Positions 18,027 through 27,517 of a stretch of 29,558 nucleotides of DNA are shown here, in pieces (the stretch's first letter is position 1; each line of letters opens with the position of its first letter). The notes under the pieces were generated by a model. The model was given only the letters and a program-made list of their open reading frames with translations. It searched no databases and was not told the DNA's origin. A program made the translations under genes and the position numbers. The stretch comes from Chara braunii (lineage: Eukaryota > Streptophyta > Charophyceae > Charales > Characeae), in contig BFEA01000092.1 in assembly GCA_003427395.1 (NCBI GenBank), forward strand, positions 330,036 through 359,593. The letters run 5' to 3'.

Positions 18027-18660
18027 GTCACTGCTGGTTCTTTAGTGACCCCTGGACAAGATTTGAATATTCGTACATTGCCGCGCTAACTCTGGCGCCA
18101 ACAAGCCAAAATGGACGACGTATCGAGTGTGCAACCTCCAAGGGCTAGGCAAGACTAGCCATACCAATGGTCGAAACAGTTTGGTCGCAAATATTTCATG
18201 CCGGCCTTTGAGTAAGGTCTTTCATACCCCTTTTGTACCCACTCGCGTCCCTCTTGGCCGTGGACTTGGCTGAAGCGGAAACACCAAATTGTCGCATGCT
18301 TCACAAAATTTATCGGACGGTCATCTCCCACTCGTCGGGCAGTCACCGCTGGTTCTTTAGTGACCCCTGTCCAAGATTTGAATATTCATACATTGTCGCG
18401 CAAACTCTGGCGCCAACAAGCCAAAATGGACGACGTATCGAGTCTGCAACCTCCAAGGGCTAGGCAAGACTAGCCATACCAATGGCCGAAACGGTCCGAT
18501 CGCGAACATTTCATGCCGGCCTTTGAGTAAGGCCTTTCATACCCCTTTTGTACCCACTCGCATCCCTCTTGGCCATGGACTTGGCCAAAGCGGGAATGCC
18601 AAATTGTCGCTTGGTTCACAAAATTTATCTGACGAGTATCTCCCACTCGTCGGGCAGTCA
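18027..18660. repeat. 315-bp tandem duplication
   Basis: GGTTCTTTAGTGACCCCTG at 18036 recurs at 18351, and CTCGTCGGGCAGTCA at 18331 recurs at 18646, both at an offset of exactly 315. The copies are more than 90% alike by eye. A 63-codon minus-strand reading frame (ending GMKYLRPNCFDHWYG in one copy) stays open in both copies, which may only reflect recent duplication. Confidence 0.9.
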
Positions 18661-19020
18661 TCTCTTGCTTCCAAAGGGGCAAGTCACCGAGCCCATGCTT
18701 GTTTCCACGCCTGTGGGCAAAAAATTGTGCGGCCGAAATTGCGGCTATCACCCTGTCCAGTTGTGTCCCTGCCAGACTTGGCTGAAGCGGGAAAGCCAAA
18801 TTTTGGCTTGGCCGTGGACTTGGCCGAATCGGGAAAGCTAAATTGTCGCTTGGTTCACAAAATTTATCTGACGGTTATCTCCCACTCGTCGAGCAGTTAT
18901 CTCTTGCTTCCAAAGGGGCAAGTCACCGAGCCCATGCTTGTCTCCAGGCCTGTGGGCAAAATTGTGGGGCCGAAATTGCGGCCATCGTCCTGTCCAATTG
19001 TGTCCCTGCCCGGTCCGCCA
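18609..19020. repeat. About 239-bp tandem duplication overlapping the end of the 315-bp repeat
   Basis: CGCTTGGTTCACAAAATTTA occurs at about 18609 and 18848. The similarity continues through GGGGCAAGTCACCGAGCCCA to CCGAAATTGCGGC and TTGTGTCCCTGCC. Its first part is the last part of the 315-bp unit, so the duplications are nested. Confidence 0.85.
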
Positions 19021-19084
19021 CTCCTATCCTCTTTGTGCTTGGCACACTTTGCTGAAGTTGGAACGCCTTCAATTGTGTTTTTGT

Positions 19085-19470
19085 CGGGTCCGCTACTCAT
19101 ATCCCTTTTGCACCGCACGGTGACTAGGCGGGAATGCCAAATTTTCGCTTGCAGGCTCGGCTACTCATATCCCTTTTGCACCCCGCGATGACTAGGCGGG
19201 AATGCCAAATTTTCGCTTCCGATTGTGTCTATGCCGGCTCGGCTACTCATATCCCTTTTGCACCGCGCGATGACTGGGCGGGAATGCCAAATTTTCGCTT
19301 CCAATTGTGTCTATGCCGGCTCGGCCACTCATATCACTTTTGCACCGCACTGTGACCAGGCGGGAATGCCAAATTTTCGCTTCCAATTGTGTCTATGCTG
19401 GCTCGGCTACTCATATCCCTTTTGCACCACGCGGTGACTAGGCAGGAATGCCAAATTTTCGCTTGGTTCA
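19085..19470. repeat. 82-bp tandem repeat, five copies
   Basis: CTACTCATATCCCTTTTGCA-type words begin at 19093, 19161, 19243, 19325 (CCACTCATATCAC variant) and 19407. Spacings are 68, 82, 82 and 82, and the first copy lacks 14 bp. Units share GGCGGGAATGCCAAATTTTC and ATTGTGTCTATGCYGGCTCG. Plus-strand ORFs here are short translations of the repeat. Confidence 0.93.
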
Positions 19471-20085
19471 CGAAACTTGTCTGACGGTTATTTCCCCCGC
19501 TAACAGAGCCTTTTTTGTTACCTCAGTCTCGTGGAGGTAAGGGCGGGGACTAAAAATTTTCGACTACGCTCAACAAAATTCATGCCCTCCCACCTAGTCC
19601 GAAGCCTTGACTACGCTCAGCAAAATCCATGCCATCTCCTCTCGTAGACTCGCAGTGAGTTGATCTCATCAACAGAAAGTTGACGAGCAACAAATGTTTT
19701 TTTCGCGTATGGCCATTGAGTGTGGCGATGCCTCTGCTTTGCCTTGCGCTGAGCAACGAATGTTCTTTTTGCATACGGCCATTGAGTGCGTCGGTGCCTC
19801 TGCTTTGCCTTGCGCTGTCTTGGTCATTGCTGGCATTGGCAGACGACTGAGAGGTCCGGGAGAAACATAGCTGGTTGTGGAGGCAGCAACAATTCAGCTA
19901 CTGTCTTCAGCATTGCTCCGGAAACTACCTAGTTGTTGAGCAGCAGCAATTCAACTTGGGGACTTCGGCATTCCCTGGGAGCGTGTTGTCCTATGCTAGC
20001 TATGGTGAGCGACAACAACTTCAAGCTGTAGGAGGGAACTTGGCTGATTGTTGAAGCCCTGCGCAGGTTTTTCCTTTGTCAGGCC
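19471..20085. other. No gene recognised; local word repeats
   Basis: Short repeated words (GACTACGCTCARCAAAAT at about 19562 and 19608; GGCCATTGAGTG and GCCTCTGCTTTGCCTTGCGCT at about 19709-19745 and 19778-19815) show further small duplications. No coding feature is seen. Confidence 0.6.
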
Positions 20086-20638
20086 ATTCAATGCATGGGA
20101 TGCCTTCTGCATTACCTTATGCTGCCTTGCCCGTTGCTGGTTGTGGCACGAGGCTCGGAGCTCGGGCGAGGACAAGATGATTATTGAAGTACCAATAGAG
20201 TTCCTTGCCCGCATGTTGTGGCATTCAAGAGAAAGTTGCAGCACACACGTGGCGGCCAGCAGCAATCCGAGTTGTTTCTCCAATTCTACTGCCATTCGTC
20301 TTTAGCGCAAGGATCCACCAGGCGCGTTGAGAGCATGGCTAAGACGCGACACTAGATGCATAGTTGAATGCACGGGATGCCTTCTGCATTGCCTTATGCT
20401 GCCTTGCCTTGCTGGTTGTGGCACGGCGTTGGGAGCTCCGGCGAGGACAAGATGGTTATTGAAGCAGCAATCGAGTTCCTTGTCCACAGATCGTGGCATC
20501 CAAGAAAAAGTTGCAGCACACACGTGGCGGCCAGCAGCGATCCGAGTCGTTTCTCCGATTCTACTGCCATTCGCCTTTCGCGCAAGGATCCACCAGGCGA
20601 TAGAGAGCATGGCTACGACGCGACACTAGATCCATAGT
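20086..20638. repeat. About 275-bp tandem duplication
   Basis: GGGATGCCTTCTGCATT at 20097 recurs at 20374, and GACGCGACACTAGAT at 20343 recurs at 20617. CACACGTGGCGGCCAGCAGC is in both. ORFs are open through each copy on both strands, but neither product is recognisable, so I do not call a gene. It ends about 125 bp before the DUF7869-like pseudogene. Confidence 0.88.
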
Positions 20639-21555
20639 TTATTCTCTTACATACTTCTTTTGATTAGTCTGGTCTCTTTTCCTTCCTTATTATTTTCGAT
20701 CATTCTCTTTGGAATCCGCCGATTGTGTGAACATTTCAGCCATCAGGGCTTAACTACGAGGAAATGATGGAGGAGGAGGATGAAGCTGAATATGTCAGGC
20801 TATTGTTTTCCAATCCACTGATACCTGAGAGAAAAAGAGTTATGTGTGCCCCATTTATGTCTGACGAGAGTCATGCAGACATTTCGCGGTGTCCGCCGAA
20901 ATTGTTTGGGTCGCTGCCCACTCGTGATGATGCTTTCCGGACATATTGGGCTACAGGACCCCCGGAATCCTGTGAAGAGGCGTATCAACAATCTCGCACT
21001 CGTGCTACTTATACATCCACTAACAGAGGAAACAACACAAGAGTACAGAATAGGAAAGCTTCGGAGAGAGTAAGCATAGAGAGCGTGCTAGCGGCTCTTC
21101 GTGGCCAGTGCTGTGTTAACAGGTGTCTAGGTCTCTTTACCGTTGAAGAAGTTCTTCGGGAGAGGAAGTCCTTCTCGTCGATGAAACAACCACAACAAAT
21201 CAACTTTCTGCTAGATGAAGTGAGGAAAGTCTCCCATTTCAATGCAGACGGTTCTGGACAGAAACTTCGCCACACTTTTGCCAACAAATTTGTGTGTGCA
21301 CTCGCATGGGGCCATCTCTATGGTCTTTCGAAGACGAGTGTTGCTGCTGTGCGACAGAAAGTCCTTATTGATCTTATCAAGTATACACACAGGAATGTCG
21401 GGGTGCGCTGCCCATCTACAAGGTATATGGTTGTCTACACATGGATGAAAGGATATTTTTGTACAAACACCGAAGTTATGCCTAATAGTGATAGATATCA
21501 TCTTTCGGACTGCTTAACGAAGGTAGGAGTATATGAGTTGTTCTCAATTGATTAT

Positions 21556-21558
21556 TAG
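21556..21558 (+). other. Premature TAG in exon 1 of the DUF7869-like gene
   Basis: The flanking codons are in one frame (FSIDY, stop, RLYPDDIVPS) and the downstream part carries the conserved CAQC region, so this stop interrupts a coding sequence. Confidence 0.85.
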
Positions 21559-21724
21559 AGATTGTATCCAGATGACATCGTCCCTTCTCTCGGTTTCTTC
21601 GTGAAGATATGGACCGAGAAATGCTCAAGAGTTTGTATACCGGAGACCAAACGGTTTTATGTATGTGCGCAATGCGTAAGTTTGAAGCTCCAACGTGGAA
21701 AGGCGAACAACCCCATTGAGAAAG

Positions 21725-21934
21725 GTAAGCTAAAATCGTTGTTCCTAACTTCTATGCTCATACCATTTCCTGCCATGCTCTCTGGTTCTCTCCCAAAGTC
21801 TCTGGTTTCACTGCAGTGGATTCTATTATTAGAGATTGCTAAGTATTTGATTTTCCTACAATTAAATATTCAGTTTCGCTGCAACTGGACATAAACCAAT
21901 ACTGCCTTTCCTCTGTGTGTTTTGTTCGTTGTAG
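21725..21934 (+). other. Spliceosomal intron in the DUF7869-like gene
   Basis: The donor GTAAGC follows GAGAAAG. The acceptor is TTTTGTTCGTTGTAG before ACAAAATTCG. Joining gives GAC across the junction (phase 1) and keeps the frame, linking NNPIEK to DKIRRMLQSHLD. The interior has stops and AT-rich sequence. The element therefore arrived or decayed as DNA and is not a processed retrocopy. Confidence 0.8.
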
Positions 21935-22768
21935 ACAAAATTCGAAGAATGCTGCAATCGCATTTGGATGCCCAGAGTATTGAGAGAGAGGTATTAGCCA
22001 GCCACAGGAAGAAGGCGAGGGCATCACCACAAAAGTATGTCACCATCATTGTGGACGGCATGGACCAGAGTAAGACGAATCTTCCTCACTTTCGTCGTGT
22101 GCCGAAAAATCCTAAGATTAAGGAGGGCAATTTTTTGAAGATTCACGTTGTTGGTGCGAAGATAGAAGGCAGAGAGAAGAAGGCTTACGCAACATTACTT
22201 TTTGTCAATTTTAAAATGGATTCGAATTGTATGCTCAGTGTATTCCATCATGTTATTTCGAAACTCCAAAGGCCATTACCTAGAGTCTTGTACTTGACGC
22301 TAGACAATACAAGTCGAGAGAACAAAAATAAGTATGTGCTTGCTTACCTAGTGTTCCTAGTGAAGATGGGAGTCTTTGAGAAAGTGAAGCTGAATTTTTT
22401 GTTAGTTGGCCTCACCCATGAGGGCATTGATCAGATGTTTAGCTGCTTTTCAATAGCACTTTCACATGAAGATGCTTATGATCTTCCCGCGCTGGAGAAG
22501 GTCATTCGGCAGTCTTATACAAAGTACAAAGGGGTAGATGTGCAGTGTATGACGGAGGTGTACGATTGGAAAGCATATGTAGAAAGTCATTTGATGAGCC
22601 TGAACGATATTTCTTTTAATCAGCATTTTCGGGTGAAAAGAAATGACCAAAGAGAAGTGGTTGTTTGGAGCAAGCAGTTTGCGAGGTCCGAATGGAAACC
22701 CGGCGATGCCAAAGGACTTATCATTTTCCATTCCGAACCTGATGGTGTAATTCACACTACTCAAAAGC

Positions 22769-23113
22769 ATGCTCTCCGAGCAGAAGGCCAAATGTGCAGC
22801 AACGAGCGAAAGAATAGATAAGTTTGCCTCAATTAGCAGTATCAGAGCGAACGTTAATGCTTTCGGAAAGTACATTGGTCAGGATCATTTGAAGTGGTGG
22901 GATGATTTCCTATCTGAGCAAGAAGAAATAGATGAGGAGACGACCACGCCACATATACCTTTTATGTGGCCTTCTGGTGATGCTCTATATAGATCTGACC
23001 AGGAGATAGCATCATACGGATCATTGATTCAGGGGCAGCAAAGCATTGCTCCTCCAGAGAGAGAGGTCATTGTATGTCAGTTCCCGAAAGAGAAGAAAGG
23101 AAGACGAGGATGA
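22769..23113 (+). pseudogene. C-terminal part of the DUF7869-like protein, first shifted frame
   Basis: After HSEPDGVIHTTQK in the main frame, coding sense moves to another frame (SEQKAKCAATSERIDKFASI, then YIGQDHLKWWDDFLSEQEE and HIPFMWPSGDALYRSD). The main frame would end at TAA 22819 within a few codons. An A-rich stretch, ACTCAAAAGC, near 22760 is the probable slip site. An unannotated short intron is the alternative. Confidence 0.6.
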
Positions 23114-23570
23114 TAAGCAAAGGGGGAGCTTCGAGGATCTGCAGGTCAATACGTTCGTGGCTCTCCGAGCAAGAGAAGGCCAACGAGAAAATGAGAAGTC
23201 ATTCTTCATAGCCAAAGTGAAGCAAATATTGCCAAATAAGGATTTTATAGTGCACTGGTATGCTGAAAACGGTAATGACAAATATTTGCTATTTAACTTC
23301 ACAGACTCACGCGGACGGGTGACTCAGAGGCCTGTGGAGCAGAAACTTTCGTGGGACTGTGGTGTTCTATGTTATATTTTTTTTCTGAAGTCAGACAAAG
23401 GATTGTACGCTAGTACTCTAGAGACTATAGTACGTACTTTAGAGGAGCTTGGTGACACTTTAGATGATGCTAGTATGAGAACTGTCGAGGAGAGTAAGTG
23501 CAGTGGAGATAGCTGTGAGGATGAGGACGAGAATATTTGTTTGGCTATGCTTAGAAATATGAAGAAATAA
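23090..23570 (+). pseudogene. C-terminal domain of the DUF7869-like protein, second shifted frame
   Basis: Sense resumes in a third frame with DLQVNTFVALRAREGQRENE, FIAKVKQILPNKDFIVHWYA, a variable part and a terminal acidic tail ending MLRNMKK and TAA (23568-23570). The FVALRA / FFIAKVKQI / VHWY pattern resembles a small beta-barrel (BAH- or chromo-like) often seen at the C-terminus of such proteins; this is inference. AATAAA overlaps the stop codon at 23566-23571. Confidence 0.6.
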
Positions 23571-23571
23571 A
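23566..23571 (+). promoter_or_regulatory. Possible polyadenylation signal overlapping the stop codon
   Basis: AATAAA directly at the TAA of the DUF7869-like gene, followed by AT-rich DNA and a (TA)n run at 23598-23612. Confidence 0.4.
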
Positions 23572-23597
23572 GCATAAAATCAATTATGCTCTAAATG

Positions 23598-23612
23598 TAT
23601 ATATATATATAT
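23598..23612. repeat. (TA)n microsatellite
   Basis: About seven TA units. A longer one is at 23956-23978 in the duplicated copy of this tail. Confidence 0.9.
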
Positions 23613-23739
23613 TGTAAATATTATAATTATTTGTTATAGCTTATAATTTTTTTTTAAATCAGACAGAGAATTGTACACTAGCACTTTAGAGAGCACACCT
23701 GTATGAGAACGGGAATACTGTTTGGCTATTTAATAGTGG

Positions 23740-23925
23740 TGCTTATTTTGCATTTATGCCTTTTTGCGTCCCGCATAATTTTTCGTAGTGGTGTTAGAGG
23801 GACGGGGCTCTGAGGCGGGATAAAACCAATTGTCCTTGTTATTTGTTACTATGCTAATGTAATTTGCCTTGGGCACTGGGCCCTTCTAATAAAAAACGTT
23901 AATTGAAAATCGAAAATAAAAAAGT
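23740..23925. other. Inserted segment with CACTA-like end word
   Basis: It contains ATTTTTCGTAGTG at 23778-23790; its complement, CACTACGAAAAAT, resembles plant CACTA transposon ends. It also contains GCGTCCCGCATAA, GGCGGGATAAAA and a possible AATAAA at 23888. No matching opposite end was found. Confidence 0.35.
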
Positions 23926-23955
23926 AAAAAAGTAAAGCATAATGCCTCAAATATA

Positions 23956-23978
23956 ATATATATATATATATATATATT
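23956..23978. repeat. (TA)n microsatellite
   Basis: About eleven TA units in the duplicated AT-rich tail. Confidence 0.9.
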
Positions 23979-24059
23979 TATAAATATTAATTTAATTTTA
24001 TATATATTATTTTATGTCTCTGGGACTGTACTCGTCTCGACACGTGCAGCCATTCAGTC

Positions 24060-24765
24060 AATCAAGCACCTAATAAGGCACTTGTTTTTTCTTGTTTTTT
24101 CTTTCTTTGGCTCTTTGGAAAGTGGACAACTTTTCCATACCGTCCGGACACCGGTTTTTTTTTTCTTGTTTTCCTTTCTTTGTTTTTTTGGGAAGCAGAC
24201 AACTTTTCCATATGGTCCGGGCACTCCGGTCAGGATACTAATATTGTCACCTCTATCCGGCATCCGGACACTCCGATTTTTTTTCTTCTTGTTTTCCCTT
24301 TCTTTGGCTTTTTGGGAAGCGGACAACTTTTCCATATGGGCCGGACAGTCCGGTCAAGATACTAGTATTGTCACCTCTATCCGACACTTTCCTAGCATAA
24401 CCGCCCTGCCACCTATCCGGGGTACTTGTGATGCATATGCATTCAAACACTTGTTTTTTGTTGCTTTTTCTTTCTTTGTTTTTTGGAAAGCGGACGACTT
24501 TTCCATATGGTCTGGACACTGCTGTTTGGGTACTAATACTGTCACTTTTATCCATCACTTTCCCCTGCATAACCACCCTGCCACCTATCCGGGGTACTTG
24601 TGATGCATATGCACCATTTGTTTGAGTTTTGTTCACCGTTTGTTTGAGTTTTGTTCCGTCAGGGTACTAATACTATCACTTTTTTCCAGCACTTTCCCCT
24701 GCATAACCACCCTACCACCTATCCGGGGTACTTGTGATGCATATACATCGTTTGTTTGAGTTTTT
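24060..24765. repeat. Two interleaved tandem repeat families
   Basis: Family 1 is CTTGTTTT, CTTTCTTTG, then GGAAGCGGACAACTTTTCCA and TAYGGTCCGGACAC, with copies starting near 24079, 24163, 24288 and 24452. Family 2 is CCACCTATCCGGGGTACTTG and TGATGCATATGCA, at about 24409, 24581 and 24715, preceded by CACTTTCCCCTGCATAACCA. ORFs on both strands are repeat translations. Confidence 0.85.
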
Positions 24766-24839
24766 TTCCATGCATATGCTTTGCACGGGTGCCTTGCTCC
24801 ATGATGCCCCACTAACATTTGCTTCATTTGAGCTCATTA

Positions 24840-25200
24840 ACAGCAGACGATATTGGTTATTCCATATTAATTGAAATTCCAGATCAAAAAATTATTTATG
24901 ACTAATATTAATCAAAATAAAGATTTAATTTGCTTCGCAACAGATGTAGTAGAAATAGGTTGTTAATATCGGGTATTCATATATTCCTCAAATGTCATAG
25001 TCCAAAATGTAGTAGAAATAGGTTGTTATTTATGACATATATTAATCAAAAATAGGTTGTTAATATCGGGTTCTCGTATTGCTCAAGATATTGGGAAAAA
25101 ATAATATTTTTTGAATCTCGCATGCCATAGTCCAATTTCCTTGAGTGGTCCACTTTTCATGAATTCCTTGTTCTGAGGGAATCAGCCATTAGACAGTTCG
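24840..25200. repeat. AT-rich DNA with GTAGTAGAAATAGGTTGTTA repeats
   Basis: The word occurs near 24945 and 25008, with a partial copy near 25050, each associated with ATATCGGGT or ATTAATCAAAA. No coding capacity is seen. Confidence 0.7.
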
Positions 25201-26265
25201 AATGGTCTTTCACCCCCATTCCGACTTCGTTATTCTCAATGGTTTGACGTTAACCCATCTCGCCTCCCCCGACGGTACTCCAACGCAACTCGACCAATCT
25301 GCAGCTCCGGCTTCCGAAGCAACTTCGGATGAAGACAGTTACTACATGACTCGCCTAGTCTTTCGCTCCTATACCCAAGGCCCGACAAACAACTTACTCG
25401 TGGTATGGCAGCGAGCCTCCCCTGGCATCCCCTCTTGCCCCTGTTCATGACAGACTACGTGCTATCCCAGACGCCACAAAGTGTGTTGGTAGATACAGAC
25501 AACAGGACGGTAGTAGTGGAAGTCGAAATTCAGCAAGGAGTGTGTAACAACTCATCTATCGAGTCAATCAGTCTCAAAAAGATGATGACGCTGAAATGCG
25601 CGACCTATGTATGGCTCCAGGGATTATTCTGACACCCCTATCAGCATGGAGACGTTGCCTACCCTAAAGTAGGCAGCGTGACCCATCTGAAACGGATATC
25701 GGGGCAATTTTTTGGTGGTAATAGCAAATGTTCGAATGTGGACTTTGACGACCGAAGTGGAGAGGAGTTCCCTGCGATCCGCAGCTTGCCACAACTCCAT
25801 TGCAGTCTCCCAACAGCGCCCCGGTCCGCTTTCAAGCCACTGCGCCCAGGCACGATCTACCATGTTACGGGCCCCGACGGCACACCTATACTCAAACTCT
25901 CCCGACCGATCGCGGCTGGCCGACGGTGCACTTGTAGCGACCCCTACCATTCAAGTTTCTTAGGGAATCCATAGGTCAATGAAAAAGAAAACGTGCTCAA
26001 GGCCCTCGACTGTCGCAACGACCTTGAATCCAGCGTCGCGCTTAAGTCAAAGAGCACCGGAGCAAAAATTATAATGATACAACGAAAACTTTTAACCGTC
26101 AAAATAGGACGAACGAAAAAAAGGAACCGTTAGTACCGCCCCGACACCACCGACGACAAAACCAAGGGGGATGGCCTCGTCGGACCCTCAACCCCTCGGC
26201 TTCTCCGATACTTCTTCACCGCCGCTCGATCTTGATCCCTTAATCTCTCTGATGAAAGTCCGATG
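25201..26265. other. Unassigned DNA with several weak ORFs
   Basis: ORFs on the plus strand (25202-25450, 25405-25632, 25678-25974) and minus strand (25624-25950) have mixed composition and no motif I recognise. A decayed LTR-retrotransposon flank is possible given the LTR-like signals just downstream, but no gag, protease, integrase or reverse-transcriptase motif is visible. Confidence 0.4.
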
Positions 26266-26280
26266 TTGTAATCAATACTG

Positions 26281-26302
26281 CTAGGCCCAAGGTTGGGCCT
26301 AG
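26281..26302. repeat. 22-bp perfect hairpin
   Basis: CTAGGCCCAA, a 2-bp centre GG, then TTGGGCCTAG: 10-bp arms with no mismatch. It lies 15 bp before a TATA-like box. Confidence 0.9.
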
Positions 26303-26316
26303 TTTTGGCGAATACT

Positions 26317-26324
26317 TATATAAA
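26317..26324 (+). promoter_or_regulatory. TATA-box-like sequence
   Basis: TATATAAA in a GC-balanced context, with AATAAA words 117 and about 148 bp further on (26434 and 26465). The close TATA-to-polyA spacing is typical of the R region of an LTR. The order hairpin, TATA and AATAAA suggests a solo LTR or promoter, but LTR borders were not established. Confidence 0.35.
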
Positions 26325-26433
26325 CGGATACTGCGTGGCCCGCGGATCTACTGAAAAGATCTCGCAGCCATAATGTTGTCGATGTTATCCTCCTTACATA
26401 CACATATGTCATGCTCAAGCATTCCAACCAAGA

Positions 26434-26470
26434 AATAAAATCTTTCTAATCCTAATTTAATCAGAAATAA
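26434..26470 (+). promoter_or_regulatory. Two AATAAA polyadenylation-like signals in a short duplication
   Basis: AGAAATAAAATCTTTC and AGAAATAAAATCTTCG lie about 31 bp apart, so the signal was duplicated. Confidence 0.4.
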
Positions 26471-26479
26471 AATCTTCGT

Positions 26480-26775
26480 CGGCAACCAACGCTGGCTTCA
26501 CAGTCATCAATAAAAAGAGTGATCACGAGTGCCTTAAGCCTGCGCGCTCACACACTCTTTGCCCTAGCCAACCATCTAGTCAACGTAAATCACGAACATA
26601 GTCGCGACTCGTGCGGTATATTCAAACCTTAAACTAAAATTATTTTTTGCTGCTTGCAAAAACCAGGGCGGATACCCTTGTAAGCTTATTCACGTCAACA
26701 GCGCGCACGCAACACAAGGGTCATGTCCTCAGAGGTCGAGTCATTTTCCTTCACCTTGATTTGGTCAGTGGGCTC
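26480..26775. other. No feature recognised
   Basis: Mixed-composition DNA without clear ORFs or repeats. Confidence 0.4.
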
Positions 26776-26865
26776 TCGGGTCGCAGTCCTTTGGTCTCTG
26801 GACGGCAAGTCAAGATCGCTCGGGTCGTAGTCCTTTGGTCTTTTGGTCGTCAAGTCAAGGTTTCC
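26776..26865. repeat. 44-bp tandem duplication
   Basis: TCGGGTCGYAGTCCTTTGGTC begins at 26776 and 26820, each followed by a GTCAAG-containing part. Confidence 0.85.
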
Positions 26866-27091
26866 CCGCAAGCATCGACATCTAGTCAGTATGAAGTCGA
26901 CATCCCCTCCCAGTAAGTCAAAACTCGTCAGTCCACCCCGTTCTGGTAAGTCACCACCTCATCACCTCTAATCTCACCATGAACCCCTCTGCTTGCAGAA
27001 TCGGAGACCCGCCACCTCCCCCGCCCAACTCAGCTGCCAACACGCACCATCGTCGCAGGGCATCCGCCTCCCCGTTTGTTTCCTCCTCATT

Positions 27092-27517
27092 TCACTTAGA
27101 CAACACGACATTCTTTAAACCCTTCCTCCTTTCTTTTTTTCCTTCTAACCTCACACTCCAATCCCAGGATCTTCTTCCAGACGCACAGCTAGTAACCATC
27201 TTCTCCTCTCTCATCACCCCACTCCGCTCCTCAATAATCATGCCCCCGATATCTGCAGATGAGAACATACAGTGTATTTTTGTTGTGGATCCCCCGTCAG
27301 CCTCTCTCCTCCCACTCCACATCTTTTGCCTACCTTTCATCATTCCCCACTCCATAACCTCTTTACAATCCACCTTCGTAGAAAATAGCTTCGGCTCCAA
27401 CCTAGTCACCTCCACCTTCTCGAATTCGTGGAGGAATTTGCCTTCTGCACATTCTAGAATGGTGCGCAATCCTTTTTTTTTCTCAAACGAAATCATGCTA
27501 TGGAACTGCTCTCCCAT
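27092..27517 (-). CDS. Unrecognised 141-codon ORF
   Basis: The minus-strand product is charged and protein-like (KKGLRTILECAEGKFLHEFE, then KVDCKEVMEWGMMKGRQKMW and SSADIGGMIIEERSGVMREE). The opposite frame at 26979-27548 is Ser/Pro/Phe/Ile-rich as expected of an antisense shadow. I do not recognise a family and see no neighbouring exon. It could be part of a decayed mobile-element ORF or a chance opening in purine-rich DNA. Confidence 0.3.
   Translation of the reverse strand: MGEQFHSMISFEKKKGLRTILECAEGKFLHEFEKVEVTRLEPKLFSTKVDCKEVMEWGMMKGRQKMWSGRREADGGSTTKIHCMFSSADIGGMIIEERSGVMREEKMVTSCASGRRSWDWSVRLEGKKERRKGLKNVVLSK

Larger units (their letters stand above)
20764..23570 (+). pseudogene. DUF7869-like gene with DD(E/D)-type core, one intron, broken
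   Basis: Start at ATG 20764 (two ATGs; an in-frame TGA lies upstream at about 20729). Exon 1 runs to 21724 with one in-frame TAG at 21556-21558. A 210-bp GT-AG intron (21725-21934) joins in phase to exon 2. Exon 2 contains TIIVDGMDQSKTNLPHF, YLTLDNTSRENKNKYVLAYL and LLVGLTHEGIDQMFS. From memory this is the signature set of proteins carrying the domain called DUF7869, found in many scattered eukaryotes. The acidic residues at 22054 (D), 22303 (D) and 22420/22429 (E/D) have the spacing of an RNase-H-fold DDE transposase. A Cys-x-x-Cys pair at 21664-21675 (CAQC) may bind zinc. Frameshifts near 22780 and 23095 break the C-terminus. A mobile-element origin is inferred; no ends were found. Confidence 0.75.
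23640..24010 (+). repeat. Decayed duplicate of the 3' end of the DUF7869-like gene, split by an insertion
   Basis: TCAGACARAGRATTGTACRC and TAGYACTYTAGAGA at 23658-23690 copy 23392-23430. GTATGAGAACNG (about 23701) copies 23474, and GAATAYTTGTTTGGCTAT-like DNA (about 23712) copies 23532. The AT-rich tail 23565-23640 (AAAGCATAA, then CTCWAAT, then TA run, then TAAATATT) recurs at 23930-24010. Between the two halves is about 190 bp of unrelated DNA. Confidence 0.75.

Noticed and set aside
18155-18799. 63-codon minus-strand frame conserved in both 315-bp copies
   Set aside because: The copies are so alike at DNA level that an open frame in both gives no evidence of selection.
20048-20637. Open frames on both strands in the 275-bp duplicated block
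   Set aside because: Neither strand gives a recognisable protein and the two copies end differently; simple duplication explains the similarity.
24054-24636. ORFs with Phe-rich and Lys-rich products
   Set aside because: The same product is repeated because the DNA is tandemly repeated; no protein-like conservation is seen beyond that.
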